From CAUZEO01 sp963578625 (GTDB lineage Bacteria; Verrucomicrobiota; Kiritimatiellia; SLOV01), in NCBI GenBank assembly GCA_963578625.1, contig CAUZEO010000069.1, forward strand, positions 1 to 17,433: DNA of 17,433 nt. Reading direction: 5' to 3'. This document shows, piece by piece, positions 16,215-17,433 of this stretch. The first letter of the stretch is position 1; every line of letters starts with the position of its first letter. Under the pieces are notes generated by a model, which made no database searches, was not told the origin of the DNA, and saw nothing but the letters and a program-made list of their open reading frames with translations. The translations under genes and the position numbers were made by a program.

Positions 16215-16226
16215 TAACGGCCGTTA
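16215..16226. repeat. 12-base perfect palindrome between tRNA-Gln and prs
   Basis: TAACGGCCGTTA lies in the tRNA-prs spacer, 25 bases after the tRNA 3' end. It may be a protein site or chance; as a hairpin it would have only four pairs. Confidence 0.4.
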
Positions 16227-16250
16227 CGTACTAGTTCCATTCATCTCACT

Positions 16251-16324
16251 TGGTTGCCCGACTAGGGTTCGAACCTAGACTCAGGCCTCCAAAGGGCCGT
16301 GTGCTGCCATTACACCATCGGGCA
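16251..16324 (-). tRNA. tRNA-Gln (UUG anticodon), CCA encoded
   Basis: A 74-base cloverleaf reads on the minus strand. The acceptor stem TGCCCGA pairs fully with TCGGGCA, and the D-arm is GTG/CAC with GG in the loop. The anticodon loop CTTTGGA holds TTG. The anticodon stem CGGCC/GGCCT has one C-T mismatch at its outer pair. The T-arm is CTAGG-TTCGAAC-CCTAG. Discriminator A and a genomic CCA (16251-16253) follow. The U1-A72 first pair fits glutamine tRNAs. A tRNA-Gln directly before prs is also found in other bacteria, and co-transcription is likely. Confidence 0.93.
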
Positions 16325-16390
16325 AACCTTGAGTTTTCCGTGTCTGTACCCGGAGGTGACTACGGAACTTCCCACGCACGACACGTAACC

Positions 16391-16420
16391 ACACTAGAAC
16401 CAACTTCGTTACGAAGTCAA
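16391..16420 (-). promoter_or_regulatory. Candidate promoter of the tRNA-Gln-prs operon, with palindrome in its spacer
   Basis: On the minus strand TTGACT (16420-16415) is a five-of-six match to the -35 consensus. It is followed after 18 bases by TAGTGT (16396-16391), a weak -10. The leader to the tRNA 5' end would be about 60 bases. The perfect inverted repeat ACTTCGT-T-ACGAAGT (16403-16417, read on the plus strand) fills the spacer and touches the -35. It is the best promoter I can see before this long operon. Confidence 0.45.
16403..16417. repeat. Perfect 15-base inverted repeat (7-base arms, 1-base centre)
   Basis: ACTTCGT, T, ACGAAGT. The arms match exactly and the symmetry does not extend outward. 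Its place between candidate -35 and -10 elements would suit a repressor operator, but a chance palindrome cannot be excluded. Confidence 0.6.
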
Positions 16421-16660
16421 GACCACCTCTACAACCCACCGAAACCACACAAATCACCGCAAAATTACATCCCCCGGATCAGCATCCCAACCCTCCGAAT
16501 CACCGCCACAACCTCCTCCCCCCAACCAGACCTCACCAGCTGATGCCGATTATCGATCGCACGAAACTACGAGCAAGTAATGGGCATACATCCTGCTACC
16601 CGTCCTAAACGAATTAAATCCATGGCGTAGAACACGAGAACTGGAGCAAATCGAAATTCA
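16421..16660. other. Gene-free stretch with an A+C-rich block
   Basis: From about 16421 to 16540 the plus strand is strongly A+C-rich with very few G, so the minus strand is G+T-rich. The rest, to 16660, has ordinary composition. I see no gene, RNA or repeat here. A 33-codon open stretch on the minus strand (16468-16566) has no convincing start or family likeness. Confidence 0.5.
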
Positions 16661-16870
16661 ATGAAGATGCGGAAGGCCAATAAAACCTCAGGAAATTCCC
16701 AATGCCTGTCTCTCAGCGCCATTGCGACCGCCATCGCTATGACCCTTTTCCTGGCTCTGGATGATCAAAAGCCGACACCCGATACCATTCATCGGATTCC
16801 AGTGCCCTCAGATTACGCAGCGGGCACGATACAGACGGGTCATAGCACCCTGATTGATCGAAAAGTTTAG
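16661..16870 (+). CDS. Small signal-peptide-like ORF, possible broken N-terminus of the S8 peptidase
   Basis: This gives 69 residues from an ATG at 16661 to TAG at 16868-16870. A basic N-terminus (MKMRKANK) is followed by a hydrophobic segment at about residues 18-33 (LSAIATAIAMTLFLAL), then a polar Pro-rich stretch (DDQKPTPDTIHRIPVP). This resembles the signal or anchor and linker of an exported protein. No family is recognised. The frame that carries the downstream S8 peptidase opens at 16858, 10 bases before this ORF stops, and lies at -1 relative to it. One indel between 16858 and 16870 would fuse the two into a single exported precursor. GGAG lies about 14 bases upstream of the ATG, a long spacing. 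It may instead be a chance ORF. Confidence 0.35.
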   Translation: MKMRKANKTSGNSQCLSLSAIATAIAMTLFLALDDQKPTPDTIHRIPVPSDYAAGTIQTGHSTLIDRKV

Positions 16871-17127
16871 GCGATTTTTATCTTTTTACAGAAAGTGACA
16901 GCAACTCGTCTATTTATGGCAAGAATTATCCGGTCGCCCACACAGGCGAGAAGGCCAGAAGCCCGGGCCAATTACCAATTTTTGAGAAAACAATAACCAC
17001 GTCAGCAAAAGATTCAGACCAAAACTCTGCGCACTCGGAGCAAAGATTCCGCGCTGCAGCGAGCCGCACAGAACGTGCCCACGGTTCCAGGAGGAACTCG
17101 GAACCTGCTTCTGTTTCCTGGGATAGG

Positions 17128-17433
17128 ATGGAATCGGCAGGTCGACTGGAAGCGGAACTCACCGACAGAAAACTTCGTGCCTGGGAGTTGGCCCAATCGC
17201 AAGGATGGTCGCCGGTAGGGACTGTCAGTGAAGATGCGGGCTACGAGTTAATGGCAATCGAAAGCGGATCAGTCTACACCTACGAAACGTCCAACAAGGA
17301 CGCTGCGATCTCCACGGCAGCAAACGAGGCCATAGCGGGGGCCCCGGTGCCGATCGATGGCGGCACCCAAACAGCGGGAGTGTGGAACCAGGGCGGAGTT
17401 CTCTCCACTCATCAGGAATTCGGCGGCCGAGTT
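17128..17433 (+). CDS. S8 family (subtilisin-like) serine peptidase, N-terminal fragment (cut by right edge)
   Basis: The frame is open from 16858 to the window edge (192 codons). The first usual start codon in it is the ATG at 17128, giving 102 residues. The part from about 17155 onward reads AELTDRKLRAWELAQSQGW, a Tyr-Glu-Leu strand (GYELMAIESG), NKDAAISTAANEAI, and then TAGVWNQGGVLSTHQEFGGRV. From memory, the last blocks match the propeptide and first catalytic-domain strand of a group of exported S8 peptidases that read AAISTAA...GVWDGGxVxTTHQEFGGRV. The usual catalytic Asp in the WDxG position is Asn here (codon 17386-17388). The His and Ser parts lie beyond the edge. The true N-terminus may be the ORF at 16661, in a different frame. 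Upstream of 17128 the frame is polar and low in recognisable content. Confidence 0.7.
   Translation, partial: MESAGRLEAELTDRKLRAWELAQSQGWSPVGTVSEDAGYELMAIESGSVYTYETSNKDAAISTAANEAIAGAPVPIDGGTQTAGVWNQGGVLSTHQEFGGRV

Noticed and set aside
16251..16324. tRNA-Gln as an integration site for a mobile element
   Set aside because: No repeat of the tRNA 3' end, no integrase and no foreign-looking cargo are visible on either side.
16468..16566. Minus-strand open stretch of 33 codons upstream of tRNA-Gln, considered as the tail of an ispE-like gene
   Set aside because: No likeness to an IspE C-terminus, a stop closes it at 16567-16569, and no credible start codon or ribosome site is present.
16856..16872. 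Programmed -1 frameshift joining the 16661 ORF to the S8 peptidase frame
   Set aside because: The codons CGA AAA GTT do not form a canonical X XXY YYZ slippery heptamer, and I see no strong downstream stem; an indel is simpler.

Overview
The window is a compact chromosomal segment from a diderm (Gram-negative-type) bacterium. It carries lpxD, bamA and a Skp/OmpH chaperone for outer-membrane assembly, and most cell-wall and ribosomal genes look ordinary and intact. The wording of several proteins (Prs with a DLHAQQIQGFF block, L25/CTC with a long acidic tail, and an S8 peptidase with a THQEFGGRV block) reminds me of the Planctomycetes-Verrucomicrobia-Lentisphaerae/Kiritimatiellae group. That placement is an inference from memory and is not proven here.

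Layout. Positions 1-1166 (minus) hold the start of an AI-2E/PerM-type transporter, cut by the window edge, and a MenH-like hydrolase. Positions 1247-2996 (plus) hold a YedK/HMCES-type abasic-site protein and a secreted LysM amidase. Positions 3005-6174 (minus) hold clpB followed by a bifunctional-nuclease-domain (DUF151) gene, behind a recognisable promoter at about 6213-6242.

Positions 6374-16324 (minus) form one almost gapless run: tRNA-Gln, prs, rplY, pth, rpsF, ssb, rpsR, rplI, dnaB, bamA, skp, lpxD and a small receiver-like gene broken by an in-frame TGA. It joins three groups that are each familiar on their own: a tRNA-Gln/prs/rplY/pth group, the rpsF-ssb-rpsR-rplI-dnaB group, and bamA-skp-lpxD. 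Spacings are short, stop/start codons overlap at dnaB/bamA, and a single good promoter is visible upstream of the tRNA.

Positions 16325-17433 are sparse. They hold the operon promoter, an A+C-rich block, a small signal-peptide-like ORF on the plus strand, and the beginning of an S8 (subtilisin-like) peptidase that runs off the right edge in a different frame.

I found no mobile element, CRISPR array or clear novel multi-gene system. The best second-look items are small and concrete: the in-frame TGA in the receiver-like gene after lpxD; an SSB whose C-terminal PF tip is extended six residues by what looks like one extra T in a T-run; a broken or mis-framed start of the S8 peptidase, with Asn where the catalytic Asp is expected; and a 15-bp palindrome inside the predicted promoter of the large operon.
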